Positions 1 through 12,518 are shown, numbered from the stretch's first letter. The stretch: 64,000 bases of DNA from Agriotes lineatus (GCA_940337035.1 OW679203.1:75717061-75781060); one strand, 5' to 3'. Notes: generated from the sequence alone by a model not told the origin. A program made the numbers and translations.

Positions 1-404
1 CTTTTTAAATTAAATATGTTTTGGTCTCGAAATGTTTTAGTACTTATTTCCACTGCAATTAGTGGCATTGGCATTTTTTATTATTGAACAAGCTAGTGAC
101 AGTCAATAGTAATGTTATAGTTTTTTGTTTCTCTAAGTAGAGGCGCTTACCTTTTGTTCATTATACAATTCAGTATAGTTTCTGTAGTCATCAATATTAT
201 TTAGATTGGTTCTATACGTGGTTGAGAAATCTTCTTTAACTAATCTCTTAATATCTTTTAGTGCTTCCTTCACAAAAGACTTGTTTTCAACTTTTCAACC
301 TTATATCACTGGAAGCTATGGGAGAAACCTCCGTCTTACGTTTGCTTTGTTCGTGACTGCAAATTATTTTTGAAAAATATATAAAGTAGTATAAAGGTGA
401 TTTC

Positions 405-780
405 GTGAATTTATTAATAGTTGATTTTCCATACAAAATGTTATCAGTTTTCCTCCATTTTCATATATTGTTTATTCTACTCCATATTTTTATTATTTCA
501 CCTCTTTGCAATCCAGTATTCTATGATTGGAAGTTTCTTACTCTTATTTCTTTTAGTTTTCGTAACTTTCTGCAATTTCCAATTTGTTATAAAACTCAGT
601 AGTTTCATCTTCACTACTATCTTCCATAGGTTCCGCAGATTTGTATTGTGCATATGGTTTCATTAAGTACAAGGTTTACTTTAATATTTCTTGGGATGAG
701 GGCTAAATTTCTTCCACCTGCGAATATTTTGGTGCATAACCGTTGTCCAAAATCATTGTTCCTTTTCTCTTCTTCTTAGC
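405..780 (-). pseudogene. Non-LTR retrotransposon endonuclease remnant
   Basis: Read on the minus strand, this T-rich stretch translates into broken pieces of an APE-type endonuclease from a non-LTR retrotransposon. Visible pieces are NIKVNLVLNETICTIQIC, then after a one-base frameshift MEDSSEDETTEFYNKLE (the position of the usual 'APTED...FY..L' region), and further on ENGGKLITFCMENQLLIN (the usual 'NENG..LI.FC..N.L'). Several stops and shifts separate them, so it cannot be active. The spacing matches the order of these motifs in RTE/Jockey-like elements. It resembles the endonuclease relic near 35-38 kb, but I cannot assign a clade. Confidence 0.65.
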
Positions 781-829
781 CTCACCGACTCTTAATATCT
801 TCTTCTTCCTCTTGATATAGGATTAGAGC

Positions 830-1035
830 CTGATATTAACTACGCAAAAGCAAAACAGGCAACTAGCCTAACCCCTTGAATTAAGGAAGAATGTACTTCT
901 AGAGAGTTGTCGACCACTAAAGGCCTTCGCATGGTGGCCGGAAAACATATGATTTAACCGATGTCCAGCTGTGAGATTCGAACTCACTACCGGTCGACTG
1001 GAAACTCTAACACTTTACCAGCGAGCTACCCGCTA
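830..1035 (-). mobile_element. tRNA-derived SINE, minus strand
   Basis: On the minus strand a tRNA-like head carries a polymerase III A box (about 1013-1033, GGTAGCTCGCTGGTAAAG) and a good B box (973-985, GAGTTCGAATCTC) about 40 nt apart. The acceptor stem does not close, so this is a tRNA-derived SINE, not a tRNA gene. The body runs on to about 830, where A-rich GAAGAAGAAG-type sequence may be the tail. Clear target duplications were not found. Confidence 0.6.
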
Positions 1036-1039
1036 TTTT

Positions 1040-1558
1040 TCTAATTCGCATATTAGTTCCGGTTCTTTACACTGCATTGTAGTTATCTCTTATTTTAGGT
1101 AGCTTGGTTTTCGTTGCTTTATCCGTATTCGCATACCTTTTCGTTGACATACCCCTTTTTTCTACATATTTTCCTGTTCTCATGTCCATTTTCATTGCCG
1201 TCTCCATTTTTGTTTCCCTGCGGGATATCTTCAGCTTTTGACTGAATTCGTATTCCTTTCAGGTTCTCATTCCAGATACAAACCTCCTTTTCGATAATTT
1301 TTTTTTCATATCCTATCTTTGCCTGACTCCTTCATTTCTATTTATTTTCATAATTTTTCTAAATTCATTTTTTATCATGCTCTCATTCCAGTGCAGATCA
1401 CTTTCAATAATTTATTTATATATTGGTTTTCTGCAGTTGATGAGTGTTCTCCCTTATCGCTTGTTTATACTGCTAATTTTCCATTTCCACCATATTTATT
1501 TATATTTCTTTGTTGTTTACGAAGGCCTGTTCTGTTTTTATTTCCACATCCACTTTAA
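1040..1558. other. T-rich stretch, probable retroelement relic
   Basis: Strongly T/C-rich on the plus strand. The minus strand is A/G-rich with Lys, Glu and Asn codons, like a decayed LINE ORF1, which fits the endonuclease relic just downstream on the same strand. No frame is convincing; the short plus-strand ORFs are hydrophobic by-products of T-richness. Confidence 0.3.
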
Positions 1559-1559
1559 T

Positions 1560-1692
1560 TAAGACCCCAGCCAGATTGAACATAGCAGGTGGCTAGGTAC
1601 TAGATTTTTATGGCCATTGGTTTCTGTAGGAATCGAACCCACATTTTCTGGTATGTACACTAAATGCTGTATCGCTGAGCCACCTTTCCTGC
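1560..1692 (-). mobile_element. tRNA-derived SINE head, minus strand
   Basis: Minus strand shows an A box (about 1666-1684, GGTGGCTCAGCGATACAGC) and a B box (1629-1640, GGGTTCGATTCC) with normal tRNA spacing, followed by unrelated sequence. Different tRNA origin from the SINE at 830-1035, since the A-box halves differ. Confidence 0.6.
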
Positions 1693-1699
1693 TTTTATT

Positions 1700-4166
1700 T
1701 TGGAAATCCTACAATATGATCTAATTGAATTTTGCTTAATATAAAACTGAAAATGTAGAGGGAAACATTAAATTTATTTTATTAATATAATTTACAATAT
1801 GTCAGATAAGTAATAAACTAATAATAGATAATCTACAAATGATAAAGTTAAAAAAACTAGCTTTTAACCATGATCTCAACTCTCAGACGTGTCGCTTGCT
1901 CGACGAATAGGAATGATATAATAATTTTGTTATTACCTTCATTCTTCATTAAATTTCAAAACATGTCTCCATATTCTTCTTCTTCACCGATGATAACGTT
2001 GTTTAATAATATGTTTTACGAAATCATTCTTCAAATGCAATTATCCTCATAGTGGTCTGCAGCTTTTTACCTTGAAAACACAACAACCAATAAAACGAAA
2101 CTCAGACCTAACATGTAAAATGATTAAATTTGTCTATCTTCGATGAGTTTTGTAATCCTTTTAATGAATATATACCTCCGAGTTTTGGTGCTATTGTCAA
2201 CTCAGACTTGCCATTTTATATGATCTTCCTTTTATCAAGATAATAAGTAGGCCGATTTTCTCCTCTATTTTCCTAACAACGTTAAGTTCTATTAATAGCT
2301 ATGATGTGGTGGTTTCTTACCATATAGCTATGAAACATTGTATGTATCGGCACTTACTTAATTCCAAACCGCTTTCTACATTCCTGGCATATTATTATAT
2401 TGCTGCTTTTCTTACTTTCTCTTATTTTTGGGCTTGCCTTTTTTCCTCTTTCCTGTTTCTCTTGCTTCCTACACTCTTAGGCAATCTCTTGTCTTCCATT
2501 CCATTTATTTTCATTTATTCTCTCTCTCTCTCTCTCTCTCTCTTTGTTTTCTCTTCAACTTTGCGTAAGTATTTAATTTCCATATTTTGTAATCTTCTGC
2601 CTGTATGATGTTACCACGTTGTGATTTCATATACTATACCGGTTGCCTAACATAGTAGGGAGCATAAAGAATAAGTGTGCTAGATTGTAATTTGTAATGG
2701 ACATATATTTTACAAAGAGAAAACAATATTTCATATGTACTATTGTGCTTGTTGTTTAGCTACTTAAATAACTATTGCATTTTTTATTTCGGTTACTCAT
2801 ACGGCAAAACTGCAAGGTCCTTCCTTATATTGCCTAGGGCTAGGCATCTGCCCAGTCTGTTCATACTATTTTACCGTATGATGGATAGTGAACTTTGCAA
2901 CTCCTGAGAGTTTAAAAGTTTTAATTATAAAGTAGTTTCATATCTTCGTGTGTTAGTAATTTAGATAAGATAACAGTAAATTTCTTTCCTTATTTATTAT
3001 TCCGTGTATTTTGTATATACACAGCGGTTTCCGCTATAGATAAACAATCCAAACAGATGCCGCTGGTTTGGAAGGGAAAATCGCACCATGCTTGTACGAG
3101 GTACAAAATTCATACTAGAGAACACGCAACTAATAAAAGTTGATACCTATATCAGCATTTATGATAATGGTAGAGGTGTATAGGTATAGGTTTAGGGGCA
3201 AACATTTTGAAACGCTCTTCCAAGTTAAAAAAAAAACAGTAGAGTTTTGTTACTCTCTATATATTCTGTGATACCTTCTGATATTATTAATGATTTTATG
3301 GCCATTGTTCCAGTGAGGAGGAAACAGACTAGTTTTGCAGCATCTGAAATGGAAGCTAAAATACCTGTGAAAAGGCTATTCGTGGTCATATTGATATTTA
3401 TAAGCCTTTGAATGCGTTAACGAAATTAGTAAGATTTAGAGACTGTATCTGCAGTCAACTAGCTAATTCAGCTTTTAACAATATTAACTATTATTATTCT
3501 TTAGCCGATATATTCAAACTGCAACCAAACTTCACATAAGCAGATTACACATTTTAATGATTCTTATTATATATATTGTACATATCTTAATTATTATTGT
3601 TATTATTCACAATATACCATTATCTCCATAGGAGTATATCCGTATATGTAAATTAGTCACAAATTCGTGTTTTGTTATGATTTGTATATCCCAATACTTG
3701 TTAATCCATTAATGAGTATTTAATATTTATCAATTAACGTATTTTGTGAAAACTTCTCACTTATTCATCAGCAGTAACTATCAAGGAACAGTCTCTCAGT
3801 AAAGCCATACTGTCACACTTTTACATCTTTCTACATCGCCTAGCTCTCAAGTTTTTCCGGAATCGTTGGCATATTAATATTTTGTATTTTTATAGTAGTG
3901 AAATATCAAAAGAAACATCATGAACAATAGAACGCCAAGAAATAAGTTCTGATTCTCCTTTATCGATACCTCTTATATCCAAAGGCTTCGAGCTCATTAC
4001 TAATTTACTGCTTAAATATTCTAAAATTAAAGGCTGTCTATTAAGCGTACCATCTGCGATGTTTGTTCAGTAATTATCCGACCTTATACTACAGAAAAAT
4101 AAATAGTTATTTTCGTGTAACGAACGACTTTCGTGATTGGACCGTGTCATTAGTGAGATTGAAGAA
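1700..4166. other. AT-rich intergenic stretch
   Basis: No gene, RNA or bounded element could be supported. Short ORFs are T-rich and hydrophobic without recognisable motifs. The only distinct feature is the TC microsatellite at 2519-2543. Confidence 0.5.
2519..2543. repeat. (TC)n microsatellite
   Basis: Uninterrupted TC dinucleotide run of about 12 units within a T-rich stretch. Confidence 0.95.
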
Positions 4167-4203
4167 CTCAACGTTTTACCCACTTTCATATGGGCTTCAT
4201 CAG
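4167..4203 (-). other. Degenerate hammerhead-like motif
   Basis: Minus strand reads CTGATGA, then a stem CCCA/TGGG with an 8-nt loop, then AAAAC where a hammerhead ribozyme has GAAAC. Such CUGANGA-stem-GAAAC arrays occur in Penelope-like and related retroelements. The changed core base argues that this copy is inactive or only similar by chance. Confidence 0.3.
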
Positions 4204-4569
4204 GAGATAAGCAAAAGAGCACGGTAAATAAACGTGTGAACCACGCCACAGGCGAAACTCTTCTAACGGTCGGAAAGAGGAAAGCGGAGATTTATAGCCT
4301 TCGTCTCGTTTGAGCTTATAGAGGGTGTTTGTAAATCTCAATGGGTTCGCGAATCTCTTTGCTAAAGAAGAAAGGGGAAAATTACCTTCGAATAACTGCA
4401 CACCAATCCCCTTCACAGTAACTCTGTTGGTAACCACAGCCTTACTCAACGTTTATTACATTTTTAGTAATTTTTATAGCCTACTCGGCTTTTGGATTTG
4501 CTTTTAACTAGCTGACTCGTCTCATTCGTCGTGATGCGCTCTATATGCTCAAATCTTTTCCTATCAAAA

Positions 4570-4935
4570 AAACTATATATATAATGAGTAGTTTGGCCAA
4601 AAATATTGGATAAGATGAGTAGGGAGCGGTAGTATTGTCTTGATAAAGCTGACAGTCACCCCTTTCCCAGACGTGAGGTCGCTTTCTCCTAACTGGGTCT
4701 CCCAATAGTTAAATAATGAAATATCCCAGATAGTATTCCTTGTTCATCGCCTGACCTTATGCAGTGTGCTCTTGATGAACAACACCTTGGTGGTCAGAAA
4801 CAGTGAGCATTGTCTTGATATTACTCCAACTGTACTTTCTTTCGCCTTGCTTCTTCTGGTATTTCTACTGAGAAGGTCTGACTCTTGTCCTAGAGTCATA
4901 ACCGTAAGCACATGATTCATCGCCTGCACAATAAG
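4570..4935 (-). pseudogene. Mariner-like transposase relic
   Basis: Minus-strand frames give, in the order found in mariner transposases: TGDESCAYGYDSRTR (canonical 'GDE.W.YGYDP.T', with the first catalytic Asp), NIKTMLTVSDHQGVVHQE (canonical 'K.MLTVFFD..GVVH.E'), and QLYQDN followed by a diverged 'A..SS' segment (canonical 'HDNAPAH', second catalytic Asp). Stops and frameshifts lie between the pieces. The N-terminal HTH and the third-Asp region were not found. It is an old, inactive Tc1/mariner fragment with no preserved terminal repeats nearby. Confidence 0.75.
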
Positions 4936-4939
4936 TTTT

Positions 4940-6537
4940 AAGTGTTTTAAAAGTGTCGGTGCAAATTCGTTGCTTTAACAAACTCGGCCTTTGTGAAAAA
5001 TTGTGAAATGTAACGGACACAGGTTCAGTACCTCACGTCACTGAATATCACAGTCGACCGAATAGCTTCACGGTGTCACGGCTTGGGAAGTATTATCTGC
5101 ATTAAGGTCCCTTTCAATAGGTTCAAATTTCACTGCAATATTATATTTAGTTGGGAGATATTGTTATTGGTTGGATACTTATTGGACAAATCTTGTATAT
5201 TGAATAGTTTTAAATTTCAACGCCAGGAATTAATGAAACTGGAACGAGCAAACTCCAAAAATATGCAATTTAACTAAATAATACCCTTCTACACGATTAC
5301 TTATGAAGTTTCTCGGTGTTGATATTTGGCTTGACAAGTAATCTTTACAAACCCACAATTTAGCGCTTCCGGAAAAACGTCTTTCACGGTTTACACTAAA
5401 ATGCCAAGATAAACATTTCAAACGGTTGTTGTAGTTAGGAATTGTAGGAAAACATACAAGATGTTCTAAGAATTCTGGGAACGTTTTCCAAACTAAACAA
5501 GCTGTAGAGGCTATAACTAAACGGTTGGACACAGATTTCTGCAGTTATTAGTAAAACAAAATGTCTCTGACGATAACAGCACATTTGCTGTTACTTACCG
5601 AAATCCCGTATCATTATTGCCGGTTTGTAATTTTAAAGAAAAGGGGAATCTCTCCAAATAATAAAAAAAGACGCGTGTTTGCTGAATTTTATCATCTATA
5701 TCACTAGCTGAGAAGTCATCCTGATCGTTTCTTCAATTATTTGAGAATGTCCGTGAACACTTTTGATAATTTGCTAAAATAAGTGGAACATCATCTTGAA
5801 AACCTGTAACTAATGGTCAAATTTAGCCTGCTGAACGATTGGTTGTAACAATTTGGTAAGTAACAAGAACCAAGTTATTGTAATTTTAATCGTAATAGTA
5901 TAAGGGTAGAAAAGTATAACCATTTAATCATAAAACTGTTGGTAATTAAACGTATTCAACGTGCTGTGATCCATATAAGTTTGAATTTGAGCCTCTATTT
6001 CGTCCAAAATAACCTGTTGCGCCATCGTCACAATTTTCTGATAGGTTCTAGTGTTTTCATTTACGGCCTGATGGCTGTTAAAAAATTCAGTTCGTCACTT
6101 TTAACGGTTCAGCGGTTCGGGGCAACAACTCGAGTTTCTTTTTCCTCACTTTTAGAAATTTATCATCCCCCAGATCGCACATCTTTTCTTTAATAATTCT
6201 TTTCCATGAATACCTGATAGTAGCAGACGTATCTTCTGAATCGATACCAATTGAGCGATTTGCAGCTTCAGTTTGGGCCTCCCATTGTACAACACCTGAT
6301 ACTTCGTCGTCTTCTTGGTGTTGGTCGTCTTCATCTCCTGGTCGTACACGAGGATATTATTTTAGTTCTCGCCTATATCTTTTTTACTTTTCCACCTATT
6401 CAATACTAGTTCTTCTGTAAAGTAATGCAATACATAATATTAGCCTAAATAAATTTCATGGTGAGGCGCACGCATGCACGCACATACTCACGTACTTACA
6501 TTTTACATACCGGGTGAATATTTCAAAACCGAACATG
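4940..6537. other. Unassigned AT-rich stretch
   Basis: No bounded element recognised. A minus-strand frame around 6200-6345 encodes an acidic, Gln/Glu-rich peptide that could be a relic exon or gag-like fragment, but no motif supports a name. CA/CG-type simple repeats lie near 6466-6500. Confidence 0.35.
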
Positions 6538-6950
6538 GGCAATTAACATGGGAAAAAGTTTTTTCGCAGATTGCTGCTCTCCATTTCAACTTAGAGCGTT
6601 TATAATGACACCAATCGAAAGAAGATTTTTTTTCTTATCTAAGATATGCGAATTAGTCAATTTTCAGTTGTATTTCTTTATTATTATATCGAAAATTGGA
6701 AATCTTAAAATTATAGTCGCCAACGGCATAATGAGTCTGTCACTTGAATGACGTTTGAATCTATTTATTGTCTTATAAGTCATGGCTCAACATGATTTTT
6801 CGAATAGAATTTATTGCGAACTGAAAATTAACTAATTCGCATATCACTAGATGAGAAAAAAATCTTCTTTCGATTGGTGTAATTATAAACCCTCTAAGTC
6901 AAAATGGTGAGCAGTAATCTGCGAAAAACCTTTTTCCCATGTTAATTGCC
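6538..6950. mobile_element. Foldback element (~140-bp arms)
   Basis: The left arm from 6538 (GGCAATTAACATGGGAAAAA) is repeated inverted, ending at 6950. Matching continues for about 140 bp on each side (about 6538-6680 and 6810-6950), including the ACACCAATCGAAAGAAGAT segment, with scattered mismatches. The spacer is about 130 bp. No coding capacity; a nonautonomous foldback/MITE-type element. Target duplications not evident. Confidence 0.8.
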
Positions 6951-8259
6951 TGTTTTCCATAGTTTTTGCATTTTTAAAATTGAATTGTAAATAAAGAAGT
7001 TACAGAAAAAATGTTTTAACGTCTTTAACAGTGTTCAAAATTATGTACAAAATAGGAACAAATATGTTAATGTTGCTAATTTAACATTAATCCGGAAGTG
7101 CAGGAATTCACATGAGCGCGATTTCAAATGCAGAATGCGTTCTTGATCTAATTAATACAACACAAAGTTACAGGTCAGCTTTATGCCAGCAGGTTTATAT
7201 ATTAAAAAGCTCTGGTGGGACGAATCGGGTCCGTTACGCAAATAAAGGTGAAGTAAAGAAAATGCATTTAAATATCAACAGAACGATAATTGAATATTAT
7301 TATTCTATTCTATTGTATTTGCTTTTAAGTGATATGTAGCGTATTACTCTATTGTTTAACTTGTCATGCAAGAATCAAGTCATAAAATATAATTAATTGT
7401 AATTAAACATACGTACAAATAATTTCCTGTACGGAAATAATATTTTTAATTTTTGTTTCTCAATTTAGTTCTCCTACTAGTTCTTCAACGGAACTGTATT
7501 TCCGAATTTTTAGTTTTTAGCGATTCTTTAAATCTGGCAAGAGAGGACAACGTCAAATAAAAGAAAAGTCCCGATACCAACTAATGTTTAAGGAAATGAG
7601 CTCTTTTTAATCTGTTAGTCTGTACAAGAACACGAAATATACATTGATTTGTTGGCCGGGAATACGATAGTGTTCTGAAGTTTACATTTATATGAATTTG
7701 TAATTATATCATCTACATACGTAATACGAAAAATTAAAATATAAATAATGATATTGAAGACACATACATATTTAACCAACTTTATCTACGAAATTGCATT
7801 TGATTATTCTTTTACTTTGCCAGTTTGTAAACGAAAAAAATCACATCACATCGATTTCGCAATGTATTCCATACAAGAGTGTTTCTATAAGGGTTTATAA
7901 CAGATAATTTATTTTAGAAAATACTGGTAATTTTAATCCATTGTCAAAAAATGTCAAAATTTCGAATTTTTCAAGATTCAAAAGTAGGCAGGTGAGAGAC
8001 TGAACAATCGGTTGCTAGGGATAGTTCTACTCTTACGCACTAGTGCTTGAAAGAGTCGCTTTTAAGCACTAATGCGTAAAAGTATGTTATTTAGCAACTA
8101 AAATGGTCACTATTGTAAAACGCTTCTAGACAAAATATCTTAAAATATCTATAATCAACTGAATTTTAGTTGTGATAGTACACATGATTAGGTACAACGT
8201 TTGATAATACCAGCACGAGTATAAAGAGCTCTGTTGATTATTATATTTACGTAGGTACT
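6951..8259. other. Unassigned AT-rich stretch with a small hairpin
   Basis: No gene recognised. A 19-bp hairpin (8031-8049 with 8065-8083, CGCACTAGTGCTT against AAGCACTAATGCG) lies near an outer GTTGCTA/TAGCAAC pair, probably the centre of another small palindromic element. Confidence 0.45.
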
Positions 8260-8527
8260 TATACCGATGGGGCCACAATTATATATAACAGCAATGAGAT
8301 AACATGAACAAGAAAATAACTTGTATTGCTTGAGTAAGAAAGAGATAAACATATAGTAGCAAATATTCGAGAAGGCTTGAAGCTTAATTTAATTGACATT
8401 TGTCAACTAAACATGCCTACTAAAATAATTTTTTCGTATGGCCATCTCTTTCTTACTCAAGCATTCTATTTCGTTGTTCATGTTATCTCATTGCTGTTAT
8501 ATATAATTATGGCCCCATCCGTATACG
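8260..8527. mobile_element. Foldback element (~85-bp arms)
   Basis: Left arm 8260-8347 (ATGGGGCCACAATTATATAT...) is matched inverted at 8443-8527 (...ATATATAATTATGGCCCCAT), with only a few mismatches and a small indel across about 85 bp; the spacer is about 95 bp. Nonautonomous palindromic repeat without coding potential. Confidence 0.8.
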
Positions 8528-9315
8528 AGCACATTTGCTATTTTGACAATTGTAATTTTTGAATAATATAGCTATATTCCTTTATTTTGGTATTTTTTCA
8601 TTTATCATTGGTTGAAACATAATGTTTTAAGAGTTCAAGTTGAATAGTTAAATTGCTCTTTGAGATTAGAGAAAGCATGAAACTGCACTTTGTCGATAAC
8701 CTTTAGTAATAAGTAAAATTAAATTCCATCAATTTCGATACCATTACTCACCTACTTACCCATTTCTACTTTGAATTGTCAATTCTATGTATTGGTTTGC
8801 TGCCAGGGGGCTGAAGCTCCCCCCCCCCCCCCCGAAATCTAGAAAAAATATGCCAATTCGACTCTGTGTAGATTACAGTTACATCAACGTAATTCCTTCG
8901 CTTTTCGTTCCAAGAGTGTAATCTATTTTGTTATTTGCCGGCATTTTTAAACTTGCCGCTCTGCGGATCATGACAGAATAAATCATGGAAATTGCTTTCG
9001 TAAAATTAAAATATACCATTACTAATTTTTGAATGTGTAAACTTGTAAGTGCCAACTAGTAATAACTAGGTATATTAAGCAAAAAAAGTTAAAAAAGCAT
9101 CTACTTACTTGATTTTTGAGGTGTAGTCGATTTCAATGAAGCCAAATGTACTTCACCAGTACTGTATTGACACATACATCTCCGAATTTTAAAAATACAG
9201 TAATAATTTGTGTCACTTCTTTATCATAAATTGTAATATACTCAAACATTCACAGTCACACCCCCATGTTGTGGCTTTGAGATGGCCGCCACCAAATAAA
9301 ATGTTAGGGATTCTC
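8528..9315. other. Unassigned stretch with poly-C run
   Basis: No gene recognised. A 15-C homopolymer occupies 8819-8833; its length may be unreliable in assembly. Confidence 0.5.
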
Positions 9316-9790
9316 TCAAATATATTCAGGGCGAGCACCTTAAAAACTATATCTTGTTTAATTTTGCTTTAACTGAAAAATAGATAAACGTAATAATGTG
9401 CACATAGCTCAGGCTTTATCCTTGGATTAGAATGGGACCCAGCAGATACAAGGTAAATGTTGCAAAAGACACAAAAAGAGTCAACAATAAATGCGTTCTA
9501 TTTAAGGCAGCCGCATCTTACAGATACAAGGGGTTCTCAGTAGTCGAATGAAACACACGAGCGGCTTGTTTGCGGGCTACTGCCAAGCGTTGAAATCGCA
9601 TTCGCAGACGCTGAGGTTCGAATCCCACCGCTGGTAATGTTTTTTTTATCTGAAAATATATGTAACTCGCATTTGTACCTTTAGCTTGTTTTGATTTTTA
9701 AAACTATTTAATATCACAACGTCCACTTGTGAGAGAAGTTCTGAGTAAAGTCCTTTACAGATTTTTTTCAGAGCTATTCTATTTGATATG
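9316..9790. repeat. Interspersed repeat, copy 1, with tRNA-like module
   Basis: Shares ordered blocks with 39262-39660: CAGGGYGAGCACCTTAA at the start, TTTTGCTTTAACT, CATAGCTCAGGCTTTA, GGTAAATGTTG, GCTACTGCCAA, and CACAACGTCCACTT near the end. In this copy a tRNA-like unit lies inside (about 9569-9640) with a perfect B box at 9615-9625 (GGTTCGAATCC); the other copy has lost it. Probably a nonautonomous transposon or SINE-like unit. Confidence 0.65.
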
Positions 9791-10391
9791 ATTTATTCTT
9801 TTCAAAGGACAATAATTTTCCTTGCTGTATTCTTCACACAATTTGTTTTCTAGTTTTGCCATCTTTCGTAATGGTACCTACTTCCTAAGTAGCAGAATTC
9901 GTCTACATTTTAAAATATGGTCCTCTAACCTTACTTGTGCACTGTCGACCAGTTTTATTGCAGATTATTACTTTATAGGCTTCCTTCTATTTTTTTTTTG
10001 CTTAATGTGCCTAACACTTTGTGAACTCAAGCAAGGGTTTGTGTGATGGTTATGTTCTTTGATGGCTCATGAACTCTTACAAGCCAACCATTATTTATTC
10101 CGTGTGTTATTAGCGTATCTTCTGTCCATATCCGCGAATTTCGTAACACCCTGTATGTCATCACTAGAGAATTTTAGTAACTAGTGTAGATGCTTCTATT
10201 TCACTTAAGTTTTCATCTAAATCCTTATTTTCCATTTTGTTTATTCTTTTGTATCTATTCCACAGATCATAACCTGTCTTATCACCGTAGGAATATTTAA
10301 AGCTTAACGTACTAATTGAACTAAATACCACTAATCTTACATACACCTATTTTATTATTAAATAACTAAACTACTGTCTTCAAAATTGCAG

Positions 10392-12308
10392 GTTTTGCCA
10401 AAGGCTGATAGTACTACTTCAACAAACTATGGACCGTCATTTGAGATGTCCAGTACTGCAATAGCTGTGCTGAGGGCATGCAAGCAGACCAACGATTTTA
10501 GAGTTTGGATTAACTACACGGAATATGAGCCATGGGATGACATCGTTGCCGAGATAGACGGAAAAATTCTGTGTGTACAGCTTAAGCACAATGTAAAATT
10601 TGACAAAAAAAAGCTGGACACTTGCCTACAGGACCGAAAAAAAATCTTAGATAAATTTCCATTGAAAAAGGATAGCATCATTTTTATATACTTTGCTATC
10701 ACTTCAGGTAATGTATTAAATAATATACGTAACATACATAGGTATGGGCTAGCAAGGACTTAATTTTCAGATAAAGGAATTTGCAGCATTCCTGCCTATC
10801 GTCCAGTAGAAATTATTCCGGATTTCTTAAATTTGTTGCTGACAAATGAAAAGCATGTTTATACAAATAGTGAATATGGGAATACATATTTCTGCATGAA
10901 TCAGAATAATATTACCACTGAATATATGGACATAAAGCAGGCTCTAGTGGATTACATAGGTAAACAGTATGAAAATTCCTTAAAAGACGTACAAACGATA
11001 TTTGCGGATTATCTTTGGAAACGATATCTAAGGCTTATAAAGAAAGATGATCCCTTAACTAAACCTGAAGTGTGCAAGGTATTGGGATATGCTATTCTCA
11101 GTAAATTTGCAGCTGAGTTTAAACAGGGCAATTCTAATGTAGAAGTATCGAACAGCTTTGAAGAGATCATGGACACGTCATCTGTTGTGGTGTTCAATCA
11201 CAGATGGAGCTCTTTATTTAAAGAAAACATATGGCACCATTTAATTGCTTATTTAAAAGAAAAAAAGAAGACGCAGCTGAAGTTTTCGAAGTTAGATGAA
11301 CTGTGGATGGAGCAGAAACTGCACATGCCTCTCCTCTCAACGAGCAAAGATTCAGATAAGCTGATTTTGCGGGCATTAGAAATTGCAGGGTTTGAGCCAA
11401 AAGTATTAATTTTGAGACCAAAAGTATTTACAATCAAAGAAGGACAAACCATCATAACGCTGCTACAAAATTTGGCTGTTGCGAATTCTACATTGCAGAT
11501 GCAAACAGGTGAAAATCAGGAATCTTTTAAATATGCCAATGTTGATGTTAATGAGCTTATAACGAATAGAAATATTCAATTACACCAAGATTCCTTTTGT
11601 CAAGTCGCCAAGGATTACTGCAAAGGAGAAAATGGATTTCCAAATTGTATCGTTGAGGCTCACGATGAAAATAGTTATGTGAATGACTCCAACATTGTGG
11701 GCGAACAAATAATGCCAGCTCTGTTTGCAGCAATACGAATACAACAAATCGATATTAAAATAATTGAACACATTCTTCGTCTAGGGGCAAATGTAAATGC
11801 ATCAATTACCGGTGGATCCCGACCAATTTTCTTTGCTATTGACGCAGATCGCCCTGACATCCTAGAATTGCTGTTACAACAAGATGGTGCCAATCCTGAT
11901 CCAGCTGACAAGGATGGTATTAGACCACTGTTCAATGCCTGCACACAAAACAAAAAGGAAATGGTGGAAATTCTTGTGAAGTACAAAGCCGACCGAAATG
12001 CTTCCGACGTAAATGGGGTGCGACCGCTGTTCATGGCCTACAGCAAGGGGAATTTTGAAATTATGAGAGTTCTTCTGAAAGATTTGGACAAACCCGCTGC
12101 TGCCAATACCCAAGGCAACCACATACTCCACCAAGCTGCCACTGACGGAAGTGTTAAGTGCTTGGAGTGTATCTTGGATTGTTGTCCCAATATCAAGATT
12201 TTTATGACGGGAGACGTTTTGGGAAAGACGCCATTAGATATTGCACGTGAGAATGGTAGCCAAGAGTTTGTTGACATTTTAAGTAAAGCTTTGGAAAATC
12301 AAGTATGA
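10392..12308 (+). CDS. Nuclease-like N-terminus plus ankyrin-repeat protein
   Basis: Spliced gene: exon 10392-10707, a 63-nt GT-AG intron at 10708-10770, exon 10771-12308 ending in TGA. The phase-1 junction restores one frame (ITS-DKGICSIP). The first exon seen follows an acceptor (CAG at 10389-10391), so an upstream start exon is likely missing; the first in-frame ATG is 10446. The N-terminal ~110 residues show GPSFE, WDD (10533-10541) and QLK (10578-10586), an E...D...QxK arrangement like PD-(D/E)XK nuclease folds, including DUF4297/Cap4-type domains and insect homologues fused to NACHT or ankyrin. About 250 mostly helical residues with no Walker P-loop follow, then about six ankyrin repeats (roughly 11710-12300). 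It is open throughout with coding-like composition, so probably functional. Nuclease activity and any immune role are inference. Confidence 0.85.
10708..10770 (+). other. Intron of the ankyrin gene
   Basis: Donor CAG|GTAATG and acceptor TTTTCAG|AT. Removing these 63 nt joins the two open frames without a stop; reading through instead gives a stop within 60 nt, so splicing is well supported by the frame alone. Confidence 0.9.
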
Positions 12309-12518
12309 AGATGACCGAAGTATACAACAATGAAGTATTTTTTTTTGCTTTTGTGTTCTATTTGTGTTTACTGTTCTGTGGTTGCTGAATTGAGTTACTT
12401 ATATTACAAATAGGTACGCTGTTGTTTTAAGACAGCTCTGCATAGATAGTTCTTTGTAATTCGAGTAGATGATTTTACACTCCTAGACTATTGTGGTCAG
12501 TCATTACAATTGTTTTAA

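Noticed and set aside
4186..4449. Minus-strand 87-codon ORF
   Set aside because: No domain, and nearby retroelement-like motif and mariner relic suggest repeat DNA.
8819..8833. Poly-C run as a functional element
   Set aside because: Homopolymer without context; the length may be an assembly artefact.
10771..11700. NACHT or other NTPase domain between the nuclease-like and ankyrin parts
   Set aside because: No GxxGxGK[ST] or recognisable Walker B was seen in the translated middle region.
10509..12280. Several 60-120-codon minus-strand ORFs across the ankyrin gene
   Set aside because: They are antisense shadows of the coding exons; none has a recognisable domain and the plus strand explains the composition.
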